Shown here: positions 30,581 to 41,371 of the stretch, in pieces
How positions within the stretch are numbered: the first letter of the stretch is position 1
How the letters are laid out: each line of letters opens with the position of its first letter
Source: Mesostigma viride
Taxonomy: Eukaryota; Streptophyta; Mesostigmatophyceae; Mesostigmatales; Mesostigmataceae
Assembly: GCA_009746045.1 (NCBI GenBank)
Contig: RPFO01000569.1
Span: 1 to 53,088 of the forward strand
Length of the DNA stretch: 53,088 nt
Direction of reading: 5' to 3'
The notes under the pieces: model-generated
The model's input: only the letters and a program-made list of their open reading frames with translations
Databases searched by the model: none
Told to the model about the DNA's origin: nothing
Position numbers and translations under genes: made by a program

Positions 30581-32348
30581 TGTCCATGTTCCCAAGAAAA
30601 GTCCTTATTTTAGGACCAGTTTGAATTAAAAAATATATGTGCAAAGATCAAATTTTGACCCTGGCATTTTTACCACTGACAGATAACACACTTTTTGAAT
30701 TTTGGACAAAAACCTGGGTTCAAATAATTACATTTAGTGCCTGAATGGACCCTGGCCCATGGCAGGCCTCAAACCGCGAATTTGGTCAAAATGAGAATTT
30801 AGGACCAATAGGACCAATTAGTGTCAACGCATGACCATGCTATCCACACGGTCCCTTGAGCATCTTACAAGCGCTAGGGGACCCTACGAGGCCTTGGGAT
30901 GGCGGGGCAGCGTATAACAAGGCCATACCCTGCTGTGGCTGCCTCTATATATACGCGTGCTTAACGGTGTCACAGATGGTGCAGGTAATGCAATATACGG
31001 TTGCATGGTTGCTGAGGTTGCCCGGCTTGAACATGGCCCACCCCTTGCGGTAAACTTTCTCTAAGCATATGCCAAACCTTCTTTGACATCACGGACATGC
31101 TGGCCACCACCCAGCGATGAAAAAACATTGCATTTGCATTGCAACTAACACATGAATGCAGCCAAATCAAGTTACAGAGCAACGTTGTGCTAACATGCAA
31201 CGCTTTGTGAGCGAATTCAGGGTGCATGTAACACGTAAACCATATTGTATATACTGTCTGAGAACACCCTGAACGACTGCAGGCCATAGGACCATGGTTT
31301 ATAACTAACACATGAGTAAAACTGCTCTTACGCATGTGTGTTTTAGCTGCAGCGGACGACGAAGATAGAGACGTAAAAAATTGTATGACGTAAACCAACT
31401 ATGTGTGACAGTTATGTGCACAGAGAGCGTCCCCTCTTTTTAGGCATAGCTTACTGACTCAAAACACCACGACAGCGTTGCCAGTTACACTCATGATCTA
31501 GGGCACCCCGGCACGTACCTGCTACTTACGTCGCCTCATTCAGATGGTTGCAAAAAAGTCGCTGAAATCCGCAGCGAGGTCAGCTTTCCGAGAGCTGAGC
31601 GCACCAAAGCTGGCCAACCGGTTCAAAAATGATATAAACCACGCTTGTGCTGCGTTCTAGGTCCAAGAAATACCGAAAGTGAAGACCTACAAGGTGCGCT
31701 CGCTGCCCAGCCTGAACGTCCCTAAAACATGGTCGACAATGGAAATCGGGCAAGAATATCACGGCCCAGGCGCTCCCATGTCAAATACTCCGTTTATAAA
31801 CTCCAGACTATAATCAAAATCGTCCACAAAAATTTCCTGGCTCGATTCGCACCACCATTGCTAATACACTAACATGTTTGTGCCAAAATCGACCCTCCGC
31901 GAGCAGGCGATCTGCGACCCATTTGTGTTGTGCCGCTGTGCTACAGCGCTACACATAAAAACTTGCGCAGAAAATTTCACAGCCTTTAAGCATAAATAAC
32001 TACCTTTCGTTTTTGCTACTGGGCGCCCGAAATGATAAACGCACGTGAAAACGCCGGCCACGATTGTCACGTCGCCATATCCACCTCAGATCATTCCCGC
32101 ACCCACTTTTTCGCTCCAAAATCGGTTATATTTTTGGTCGAGGTACCTACTTTCCCGCCATTATACCCGGTACCCGGGTACGGAATCCGGGTACCATGTG
32201 CCGGTACCACGGGTCGGGTACATCATGCCGGGTACGGTCCACATGGGGTACGGTCCATATAGTGACCCCCCCCCGGTACCTCGGTTATAGTAAATTGGTC
32301 CTTAATTTAGGACTTTGTCCTAAATTAAGGACCGTGGGAGGCTTAACA
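30581..32348. mobile_element. 1.77-kb insertion in element 2 pol, unclassified transposon
   Basis: Absent from element 1. The insertion starts TGTCCATGTTCCC and ends GGAGGCTTAACA. GCAA (or AGCAA) is present on both sides (30576-30580 and 32348-32352). TGT...ACA ends and imperfect inverted ends sharing GTCCTTA and TTTAGGAC suggest a non-autonomous DNA transposon or an LTR-like remnant. No credible ORF was found; the 142-codon ORF at 30970-31398 has no coding character. A GGTAC-rich segment lies at 32145-32275 and a perfect hairpin near the right end. Confidence 0.75.
32297..32333. repeat. Perfect 17-bp hairpin near the right end of the insertion
   Basis: Arm GGTCCTTAATTTAGGAC, loop TTT, then its exact reverse complement. 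A related near-palindrome GTCCTTATTTTAGGAC lies about 20 bases from the left end. It may be part of the element's terminal recognition structure. Confidence 0.85.
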
Positions 32349-35331
32349 GCAACCATGCCCCTCACCATGGGACACAGTGCCTGTGTGATGGTTGGAGGAA
32401 GCTTGCTAATGAGGGTCTCTTGATAGTCATTGCCCCCACCAGCAGCATACGCCACTCCCCTCCCTTCTTCACCAGTGTGGCCTCCATGCCCACAAACAGC
32501 AGAGGCTCATTCTCCACCTGCCATTGCTCCCTACCCAGAGGAAACTTGGACTTAATGATGGAGATCAGCTCCTTAAGCCACGACGTGGGAGCTATCAGAT
32601 GTAGGTCATCCCCGTGCAGCGAAGCATACACTGGCAGGCCTTCCCATTGCCCCAGAAACAGACAGGGGTCTACAGGAGAAACCTTCAAGTTGCAATGCTC
32701 CTTCAGGAAACGGTTGAGTGTCTCCCTCCAGATTATTGGACTTGACCTCAGGCCCTCCAGGCCCTTGAGGATTTTAAGGAACTCCGTGTGGATGTCCCTT
32801 TTCCATACAGCAGGCACCCTAACATAGAAAGGCGTCTTGCCCTCCCACTTTTCCTGTGCTACATCTGCATCCCCCTCTAGAAATGCCCTCTTGAAGTCTA
32901 CCACCACTGATCCATAGTCCAAGCCCTTGTTGAGAAGGCCTAGAAAGACACACAGCAGCAGCCTCCAAGTATCATGCAGCATGCCAGGGGTATACAACTC
33001 CTCAGCAGTGCACTCACCAGTACCCTTGAACTCATTCAGCACTGGCCTGACATGTGGTACCTTGACCCCGTCCACCTCCTTCATCTTGATGACAAACTTG
33101 AGCTTGAGTAGACGTCGTGCAGGAGGCAGGTCATTGACAGGTTCCACGCATTTCTTGGAGATCCAGTCCTCCCCAGATTTAATCAGACCCAGTGTGACCT
33201 GGGGACACATAATGGGAGAGGACATGAGCTTCACCAGGCCTTGGTAGTTGATAGGGCTGTGTCCAGCAAGTGAGTGAGGACCAATGCCCAAACTGCTTGG
33301 ATGACTAGCAGCTGGCAGTATGAGGTCATCAACCAAGGGCTCCTGCCCCTGGCACACTTGCACACGCTTAACCGACCTGGTTACTGCACGTGATAGGTGA
33401 GTGGTCCTGAAATTAATCAGTGGGACCTGACCAGCCCCTTCCTTAGTCAGGAGAGAGGACGTGATCACTACTCCATCCTGGCATAGGAAATTCTGCCCCA
33501 GAAGAGCAGGTCCTTGATAGCCCTCCAAGACACAAAAAGCAGTGTCCTGTCCAAGGATAGGAATGAATACCTCACCCAGTACCTTCACGTGTACCCCGCC
33601 ACTGAAGTCAGACACAAACTGATAGCTGGGTTCAGACATGCTGTACCCTGCTGCAGCCCTGGTCCCAATGATGGAAACCTGAGAATTAGTGTCTACCTCT
33701 AAGGCAGTGTCCAGCCCCAGATTGCCATGCCACCTGAGCTTGGCTACCTTGGGCTGCTTCTTGGCCCTTTGTAGAGCCCCAATCAATCCAGCCAAACTTG
33801 TCCCCCTGGGCTTGGTTAGTGCCTTGGGCTTGACAGTTGACTCCCCAGCTGTTGACCTTGCAGCCTGTTCAACAAGTACCTCTGCAACCTGGCCAGGGCT
33901 GACAGATTCCCCTGCAACAGATGTGGTCGTTGCGTCAGTGATGTCACCTGGGACCTGAAAATCCTGCAGATCCTGTGAGCCTTGTGCCTGACTGCCCTCA
34001 TTCATCAGGTTAGGCTTGACATATGACCAACTCAGCCGGTGTACATGCTTTGGTTCGTCCTCCATGCTGACCAAGCATGCGTGGCTAGCTTCATCAACCT
34101 GGGTAACCACCCCAGGACTCCAGCTACCACGTTTGCCATAAAGGCTAGGTTCCTTCCAAGCTAGGACCTTCTGACCCACTTGTGGCTCCAGCATCTTCCA
34201 ACCCCGGTCCTTCTCCCTCAGCTTGGCAAAGGTGACATGTGCAGCATGTTTCCAGCCCTCCAGCACATGTGGTGGGCACAGGCCATGATATAGACCCATT
34301 GGGCTGACAGCAACTCCATCATAGTAGAAGTTAACCCTGCTGTTCAGCTGCTGCTCCACGTTCCTCAGCCATGCACTCCTGACAAGTGCAGGTGCAGACA
34401 AGGGTACCCAGTCTTCAGAGATGATCAATTTCTTGACCTCCTGGATTGCCCTCTCGATAGCACCCTGCTGCCCATGAGCCTCCCTAGGTGTAACCAGCAA
34501 CTCAGGAAGGGTAGGATCACCCTTGAGATGCTGAAACTGCATGTCCACCTGGATCCTTGTGGTAGGAAACTTGGCTCTTACATTCTGCAGGGCAGCCAGC
34601 AAGTACCTGTTCTTCATAGAAGGTAAATGCTCCAGCACCTTGTATTTCGTGTACCTGTCCACGCACACCAACAGTTGCATGCCCCTGATGTGTTGGATAT
34701 CACACTGCAGATCACCAATGCTCTGAGGTAGAGCTTTGGCATGTGATTTCCTGGGCTTGTTGGAGGACAACTGGCACTTACACCGTGAGGCAGCTTGCTG
34801 ACACGCCTTAAGAAGGGGTGCCCTGCCCATACGGAAGGCAAAGTTGTTTGACAGAGAAGTGGCATGCCCAAACATGTTGTGGATTCGGGCACCCAACTCC
34901 TGGTACACAGAGGAAGCAGTCCCTGGCACAGTCAGGACTGTGCTGTCAGGTTGTCCAGCATCACCATGCTGACTTCCATCCTGTTCTGACTCAGAGCCTG
35001 AGTCACCCTGCTCATGCCCAACACCTGGACCGCCAGCAGGGACCACATGCATACCACCAGAGGCCTTCACACCCCTCTGTGGTTGTACATTGGTTTCTCT
35101 CAAAATGAGAGGTCCACCCTCGTGCCCAGCACGAGGATGCATAGGGTCAGACATTCTTACAGCTGCATCAGCTGTCAAGGACGTCTTCATAGGAACCTGT
35201 ACCTCTCCAGGTGACCTGGGGCCACACTGAACCTGGAGATCACCCTCTTGTTGCCCAGATATAAAATCTGCATTGGAGCACCTGGCCTCCCCCTTGGGTG
35301 AATTAAGGTGTGTAGGGGTTGCCTCAGACAG
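32349..35331 (-). pseudogene. pol: 5' part of element 2 pol: integrase, protease-like, reverse transcriptase
   Basis: The segment is in frame with gag through the same UGA (35332-35334). The first ATG is at 35190. It carries the same integrase (GQQGAIERAIQEVKK), VDTNSQVSIIG and LHGDD motifs as element 1. Relative to element 1 one C is missing near 32432, so the frame ends at 32362 after the reverse transcriptase. The insertion follows immediately. It is nearly identical to element 1 elsewhere, so decay is recent. Confidence 0.9.
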
Positions 35332-36447
35332 TCACTGCTCCTTGTTGTCTTCTTGCTGACTGCCCTTTGAAGGCTGGCCTGCCTGGGACTTGTTGTTGTT
35401 CTTCTTGTTGTTGTTGTTATTCTTGTTGCTGCCCTGGCCCTGGGACTTCTTGAAGCTGGGACACTCCTTCTTGATGTGCCCCCACCCCTTGCACAGGTAG
35501 CATTGTATCTTGGACTTGCCCTGGCCACTGCCCCCATTGTCAGACGCGTTGCCCTGCTTGGGCTGACCACCCACCCGCCTGAACACCGACTTGGAGTGTG
35601 ACCTCCTGTCAGAATCAGGTGAATGATCTCCCTTGCGCTTGTGATGGTTGCCCCTACGCCCTCCTTGGCTTCGGTCAGCCTCAGACGTCTTGGAGCCACC
35701 CTGGGTACGCCCGCCTGCCTGGGTAGCCTTCACTGCTGGCACTCCACCCTCAAACAGCTCCTCTGCCTCGAGAGCTTGTTTAATGATGACCTTGTAGGCC
35801 TTCAGGGTAGAGTGTGGGGCACACATGACTTTTAAGGAGCCACGTGTCGCCTTATCCAGCCCAGAAACCTTGAGCCAGTTGGTTAGGGCTATGTTATCAG
35901 CGACATTAAAGCCGTGAGCCCTGCCCTCCTCAACCATCTTACAATAGTTGAGAAAGTTCTGGATCAGGTCCCCCTTGACCTCCCACCCTTGATACTTGTC
36001 CTGCCAATGGATGCCGACCTTCTTTCGTTGGTCCTCCAGCAGCTCCTTCAGCTCAGCCACGTACAGTGCCCAGGCCTTATTGGCCTTTTTGCACTCCCTG
36101 GTTAGGTCCTTAATCTGGTCAGTACACTTGCCAAAAGTGCTACTGCCTATCCAGATTTGATAGTAATTTGTACCACCGTACAAGCTAGGGAACCCTTCCA
36201 ATCCCTCCACAAACTCTTCAGCCTGCTTAGGCTTGGAGTCTGAGGTTACAGGCTGCAACTGATTGACAATTAAAAGACCCTGTGTGGTAAGATCAAAGCC
36301 ATGAATAGCTTGTGCATTATTATTATTGTGAGGAAGGTTGGTAATCTCTCCGGTAAGCCCCACGTCATCTACGTGAGCGGTTCCACTACCAGCACCCCCA
36401 TTATTATTCCCACTGGCTGGACCCTTGCTACGGCGTCCCTCAGCCAT
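35332..36447 (-). CDS. gag: Gag protein of element 2
   Basis: Intact, 371 residues, with the same CCHC knuckle CYLCKGWGHIKKEC. Differences from element 1 cluster in short tracts: codons for KVGIHWQDKYQGW differ at many silent positions while the protein is unchanged. The stop is the same UGA, with CAG before and CUG after. It may still supply Gag for packaging. Confidence 0.88.
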   Translation of the reverse strand: MAEGRRSKGPASGNNNGGAGSGTAHVDDVGLTGEITNLPHNNNNAQAIHGFDLTTQGLLIVNQLQPVTSDSKPKQAEEFVEGLEGFPSLYGGTNYYQIWIGSSTFGKCTDQIKDLTRECKKANKAWALYVAELKELLEDQRKKVGIHWQDKYQGWEVKGDLIQNFLNYCKMVEEGRAHGFNVADNIALTNWLKVSGLDKATRGSLKVMCAPHSTLKAYKVIIKQALEAEELFEGGVPAVKATQAGGRTQGGSKTSEADRSQGGRRGNHHKRKGDHSPDSDRRSHSKSVFRRVGGQPKQGNASDNGGSGQGKSKIQCYLCKGWGHIKKECPSFKKSQGQGSNKNNNNNKKNNNKSQAGQPSKGSQQEDNKEQ

Positions 36448-36616
36448 CCTGCACTACCAGCTATTCAAAGAACACCTTAACAAAGCAGCAGAAAATATGT
36501 ACAAAATTTTTGTGTCGCCACTGCCGCCTGCGCCGGTGTCGCTGCCGCCCCGCGAATTGCCGCCGAAATTCGACAAAAAAAATGTCGACAAGTACTGCAG
36601 AAGAAAATTAGGCCGA

Positions 36617-37327
36617 CTAGTAGTCAAGGCCCCTGAAGTCGCAGTACGTGTATACGAACTCACGATCCTCCATATCCAGCTCCGGACCTGCACCGGTATG
36701 AATTAAAACCGGCGTGCTCCCCGCCGCGTAAGTGCCGACGCGCCGACGCGCGACGAGGCGCAGAGGATGTGTAAAGATCGTCAATAATTCCCACCCCGCG
36801 GGAATCCACTCTCGCACAGAGGCGAGAAATGCCACCAGATTAATTAAAACCTGGCGCTCACGACTGCGTACGCCGCGAGTCAGCAGCGATAGCAGCGCGA
36901 GATCCTGAAACAAATTTGTTGACACCGCCGGCGCGCCCCCCGTGCGAAGCGATGCCCAGTTTTGCAGGTTTCTCTGGTAACCGGTGAGTGAAGATATGAT
37001 GTTGTCCAACTCCTCAATGGCAGTCGTGACTTCGGTCACCGACCGCAGACCTCCCCGCACCTGGACCGTAAATGTCGATAAAATATTGCGGATCTGGTCC
37101 AAGAGTGCGCGAACAGCCGGCACCAGTGCTGGCAAATCGGGGTCCTCGGGGTTATCCCCGAGCAATGCGTGAGCTGCACGCTGCTGACGATGAAGCTCGT
37201 CGAGCGAGACCGTTACTTCGTCGAGCAATTGCTGCCACGACGGCACCGTCGGTCTTGACGAAGAGCCAGCCGGCGGAGCGGCTATTTCCTCATCGTCCGG
37301 AATCCGAAATTCTTCCGAATTTGGCAT
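36617..37327 (-). CDS. Extra ORF upstream of gag in element 2, 236 residues
   Basis: Same length and start (MPNSEEFRIPDDEE) as in element 1. It is open throughout, with a handful of mostly conservative substitutions (for example DNIISSLTGY for DNVLSSLTGY). Preserved length and frame in both copies support selection on the protein. Function unknown. Confidence 0.7.
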   Translation of the reverse strand: MPNSEEFRIPDDEEIAAPPAGSSSRPTVPSWQQLLDEVTVSLDELHRQQRAAHALLGDNPEDPDLPALVPAVRALLDQIRNILSTFTVQVRGGLRSVTEVTTAIEELDNIISSLTGYQRNLQNWASLRTGGAPAVSTNLFQDLALLSLLTRGVRSRERQVLINLVAFLASVREWIPAGWELLTIFTHPLRLVARRRVGTYAAGSTPVLIHTGAGPELDMEDREFVYTYCDFRGLDY

Positions 37328-37351
37328 CTTTTTGACAGAGCGTGTAATACG

Positions 37352-37968
37352 AGTTGTAAGGGTAAGAATGCCACGAATTCCGCCATGGTTCTTGCAGGAA
37401 GTTGCCTTTATTAATAATCAGGAAACACAGACGTAAGTCACGTCACTTCCAAGACTGCACGCAGCACAGACGACAGGGTCGCAGTGCCAAGAGAACGTGC
37501 ACGCAAGAACTAGCGTCCCGGTGTGACCAAGTCACTCATATAGCTTGCTAGGGACGCGTCCAAGTATTCAGCTGCACTGTCACAGCTGAACTGTCAATCA
37601 ATTGATTACACAGACTCTGGCACGCCTTTGGCGCGCAGATCTATCAATTGTCCATACGGCTAGTCCTGTGGACCTATCCGTACACTAGTCAGCATCAATT
37701 GTCTCATAGGTCCTGGCGCGCTACAGCACGCCTACCTATCAATTGACCATCAAGTCCTGTACAAGTCCTGTCAACGTCCTGCGGACTATCAAAGTGACAC
37801 TTGTACATCCTGTGTCCGTACGCGCCCACAGTGGCGCGCCGGGTACTGTCGGCACAGCCTAGGAAACGTCATAACTTTTACGTTCCTTAACCAAATGAGG
37901 CGTTCAAGGTGCCGCTGGAAAGAGCGTAACAATCTCTATCCATCTAACGTAAATCCTTTACGTTAACT
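37352..37968 (-). repeat. 5' LTR of element 2
   Basis: 617 bp, and it appears identical to the 3' LTR at 28367-28983. The same TATA-like and AATAAA positions and CAATTG motifs are present. Confidence 0.92.
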
Positions 37969-40275
37969 AACGGCCGTTGGCTCACAACCCCCCTGTGGGA
38001 AGGGTGGATGCCTTACGAACCATTCAACCACATCTTTATGCTCAGCTAGATTTTTGGAGGCCTTTCTTGGAAGGCACATGGTAATAACCATCACTAAGCT
38101 GCATAAAAGACACATCCTGCCTTACTGCCACCAAATGAAACGAATGAAATGCACATGGTAATGTTTTTCAAGTCTAACGGCCGTTGGCTCACAACCCCCC
38201 TGTGGGAAGGGTGGATGCCTTACGAACCATCCAACCACATCTTTATGCTCAGCTAGATTTTTGGAGGCCTTTCTTGGAAGGCACATGGTAATAACCATCA
38301 CTAAGCTGCATGAAAGACACATCCTGCCTTACTGCCACCAAATGAAAAGAATGAAATGCACATGATAATGTTTTTCCAATTCCAACGGCCGTTGGCTCAC
38401 AACCCCCCTGTGGGAAGGGTGGATGCCTTACGAACCAGTCAAGCCCCATCTTTATGCTCAGCTAGATTTTTTGGAGGCCTTTCTAGGAGAAAAATGGTAA
38501 ATAGCCACCACTAAGCTGCATAAAAGACACATCCTGCCTTATTGCCACCCAATTAAACGAATGAAATGCACATGGTAATGTTTTTCAAGTCCAACGGCCG
38601 TTGGCTCACAACCCCCGTGTGGGAAGGGTGGATGCCTTACGAACCATTCAACCACATCTTTATGCTCAGCTAGATTTTTGGAGGCCTTTCTTTGAAGGCA
38701 CATGGTAATAACAATCACTAAGCTGCATGAAAGACACATCCTGCATTATTGCCACCAAATGAAACGAATGAAATGCACATTTTATTGTATTTCCAATTCC
38801 AACGGCCGTTTGCTCACAACCCCCCTGTGGGAAGGGTGGATGCCTTACGAACCATTCAACCACATCTTTATGCTCAGCTAGATTTTTGGAGGCCTTTCTT
38901 GGAAGAAAAATGGTAATAGCCACCACAAAGCTGAATGAAAGATACATCCTGGCTGATTGCCAACCCACTCAAAGGAATGAAATGCACATGATAATGTTTT
39001 TCAAGTCCAACGGCCGTTGGCTCACAACCCCCCTCTGGGAAGGGTGGATGCCTTACGAACCATTCAACCACATCTTTATGCTCAGCTAGATTTTTGGAGG
39101 CCTTTCTTGGAAGAAAAATGGTAATAGCCACCACTAAGCTGAATGAAAGATACATCCTGGCTGATTGCCAACCCACTCAAAGGAATGAAATGCACATGAT
39201 AATGTTTTTCAAGTCCAACGGCCGTTGGCTCACAACCCCCCACTGGGAAGGGTGGATGCCTTACGAACCAGTCAAGCCCATCTTTATGCTCAGCTAGATT
39301 TTTTGAGGCCTTTCTTGGAAGAAAAATGGTAATAGCCACCACTAAGCTGAATGAAAGATACATCCTGGCTGATTGCCAACCCACTCAAAGGAATGAAATG
39401 CACATGATAATGTTTTTCAAGTCCAACGGCCGTTGGCTCACAACCCCCCTCTGGGAAGGGTGGATGCCTTACGAACCAGTCAAGCCCATCTTTATGCTCA
39501 GCTAGATTTTTCAGAGGCCTTTCTTGGAAGAAAAATGGTAAATAGCCACCACTAAGCTGCATGAAAGACACATCCTGCCTTATTGCCACCAAATGAAACG
39601 AATGAAATGCACATGATAATTTTTTTCAAGTCTAACGGCCGTTGGCTCACAACCCCCGTGTGGGAAGGGTGGATGCCTTACGAACCAGTCAACCACATCT
39701 TTATGCTCAGCTAGATTTTTGGAGGCCTTTCTTGGAAGGCACATGGTAATAACCTTCACTAAGCTGCATGAAAGACGCATCCTGCCTTACTGCCACCAAA
39801 TGAAAAGAATCAAATGCACATGATAATGTTTTTCCAATTCCAACGGCCGTTGGCTCACAACCCCCCTGTGGGAAGGGTGGATGCCTTACGAACCATTCAA
39901 CCACATCTTTATGCTCAGCTATATTTTTGGAGGCCTTTCTTGGAAGAAAAATGGTAAATAGCCACCACTAAGCTGCATGAAAGACACATCCTGCCTTATT
40001 GCCACCCAATGAAACGAATGAAATGCACATGATAATGTTTTTCCAATTCCAACGGCCGTTGGCTCACAACCCCCCTCTGGGAAGGGTGGATGCCTTACGA
40101 ACCAGTCAAGCCCATCTTTATGCTCAGCTAGATTTTTTGGAGGCCTTTCTTGGAAGAAAAATGGTAATAGCCACCACTAAGCTGCATGAAAGACACATCC
40201 TGGCTGCTTGCCACCCTATCAAACGAATAAAAAGCATAAGATAATGTTTTTCCAATTCCAACGGCCGTTGGCTCA
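37969..40275. repeat. 208-bp tandem array, about eleven units, each with the palindrome
   Basis: Units of 206-209 bp begin with (C/T)AACGGCCGTTGGCTCACAA. They contain GTGGATGCCTTACGAACCA, TTTATGCTCAGCTAGATTTT and GGAGGCCTTTCTTGGAAG, and end AATGTTTTTC AAGTC or CCAATTC before the next palindrome. Two subtypes alternate, one with AAGGCACATGGTAATAACC and one with AAGAAAAATGGTAATAGCC. The ~67- and 100-codon ORFs through it recur once per unit and stop because 208 is not a multiple of three, so they are not genes. Element 2 split the first unit. Confidence 0.93.
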
Positions 40276-40301
40276 CAACCCCCTTCGGGTAGAGGCCTTA
40301 C

Positions 40302-40421
40302 GGACCAGTCAGAAATAGTGTCCACCAAGCTGTTCCCCCCACACCCACAGTTGTCCTTGTCCACATACCTTTCCAGTACAGTTGTCCTCAGCTTCTCAGC
40401 AACGGGCGACTCCTCTCCTTG
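40302..40421 (-). CDS. Candidate 40-codon exon before the 208-bp array
   Basis: The acceptor TGTCAAGGCAG precedes the exon and the donor GTAAGGCC follows it, with phase 0 at both ends. The encoded 40 residues are mixed and charged (KLRTTVLERYVDKDNCGCGG). The donor lies only ~30 bases from the first palindrome of the array, the same arrangement as the exons ending at 4110 and 21042. A possible start ATG (METTSN-like reading MEETSNNPDAL) lies upstream near 40490. The downstream exon was not identified. No family was recognised. Confidence 0.4.
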
Positions 40422-40670
40422 CTGCCTTGACAGATATCACATAAACAAAACACGATCACGAGAGCATCAGGATTGTTAGAGGTTTCCTCCATCGCAAAAC
40501 CGTAAGATACACACACCTCAAAAACCAACTTTCTTGTCCTCCCAAATAACATATGTTTTTAAATGTAAAATAAATCACATTCATATTCTGTCACTTGATT
40601 TAACCACACAATTTTTCAGGTCCAACGCCCGTTGGCATTACGCCTCTTCCCGGTAAAAGAGTATTTATTG
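40422..40670. other. AT-rich spacer or intron
   Basis: No gene recognised. A degenerate palindrome copy (CCAACGCCCGTTGG) lies at 40622-40635. Confidence 0.4.
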
Positions 40671-40868
40671 CTCCAACCCCACAAAAAACTCGTTCCGGAC
40701 CTGATCGAAGCGAAGAGCACTGCCAGGGATCGGAGTCGAGCCAGATTTGTGTGCGGAACATGATGGCTGGCCTACCTCACTCCCCAACATCAATGTGGAC
40801 CTGGGTTCGAACCCTGTCAGTGCTATTCGCTTCGAACAGTTCCGGAACGAGTTTTTTGTGGGTGTGGA
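40671..40868. repeat. Fold-back repeat (~200 bp) with tRNA-like motifs
   Basis: Arms of about 65 bases at 40671-40735 and 40800-40868 are inverted copies (CCCACAAAAAACTCGTTCCG and its complement, then TCGAAGCGA and AGCACTG). GGGTTCGAACCC (40803-40814) matches the T-arm/B-box of tRNAs, and the flanking AGCACTG...CAGTGCT would form a 7-bp acceptor-like stem. No good D-arm or anticodon arm was found, so it is not called a tRNA gene. It may be a tRNA-derived fold-back element. Confidence 0.6.
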
Positions 40869-40984
40869 GAAATAATGTCGACATTTTCGGTGACTGTTCA
40901 GCTTAAAAAAATCACAAGCAGATGCGACGGCCCCTCCATTAAACAAATTATCCACCACTGTTGCGCTACACTAGCAATGTTTGT

Positions 40985-41105
40985 CAAGGTCCAACGGCCG
41001 TTGGCATCAAATAAATCACAACCATTGGTCACTCCATTTAACAAAATACCCACAACTTTTTAACCACACTAGAAATGTTTTTTGAGGTCCAACGGCCGTT
41101 GGAAT
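40985..41105. repeat. Two isolated palindrome copies
   Basis: CCAACGGCCGTTGG occurs near 40991 and 41089, each preceded by AAATGTTTxxxxAGGT and followed by GGxATC. They are single units of the same repeat family without a tandem array. Confidence 0.85.
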
Positions 41106-41129
41106 CCAAAAAATGCCGAATTCATGTCA

Positions 41130-41371
41130 AATTTATATATATGTGACAGTTGACAGAATTAGAGATAATTAAATTATCAAACCCAGCTTTAGAACTCAAT
41201 ATTAGAATTCAAAATTTATTAATGAAATTTATCTTTCACCATTCAACCTCAACATTAAGTCCCCTTTGTGTTTTATTGAATTATTTAGCCATCAGCTTTA
41301 CACATCATCAAAAATTGGCGAATTTCATTCAATATTAGAATTCAAAATTTATGAATGAAATTTATGTTTCA
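41130..41371. repeat. AT-rich region with ~53-bp direct repeats
   Basis: AATATTAGAATTCAAAATTT followed by ATGAAATTTATxTTTCA and CATTCAACCTC occurs near 41200 and again near 41330. The second copy overlaps the end of the F-box-like gene, so the first is probably a duplicate of its 3' end. Confidence 0.75.

Larger units (their letters stand above)
28367..37968 (-). mobile_element. Ty1/Copia-class LTR retrotransposon, element 2, disrupted
   Basis: The element is 9602 bp on the minus strand. Its two 617-bp LTRs look identical. The target duplication is AACGG (28362-28366 and 37969-37973). It belongs to the same family as element 1, with the same ORF order and gag-UGA-pol design. It sits exactly at the centre of a CCAACGGCCGTTGG-type palindrome, splitting the first unit of the 208-bp array. 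Pol is broken by a 1.77-kb insertion (30581-32348) and a one-base deletion in a C run (~32432), so this copy is unlikely to be autonomous. Confidence 0.93.

Noticed and set aside
30970-31398. 142-codon minus-strand ORF in the insertion within element 2
   Set aside because: The composition looks random, no domain is visible and there is no second copy to compare. It is probably chance.
30581-32348. Helitron, suggested by the hairpin near one end
   Set aside because: The ends are not TC...CTRR and there is a short target duplication, which Helitrons do not make.
37969-40275. Family of 67- to 100-residue proteins repeated along the region
   Set aside because: They recur once per 208-bp unit on both strands and end only because the unit length is not a multiple of three. 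There is no start context or independent conservation.
40700-40840. Functional tRNA gene on the plus strand
   Set aside because: The B-box and acceptor-like stem are present, but I could not place a D-arm or anticodon arm, and the T-stem pairs poorly next to the stem.
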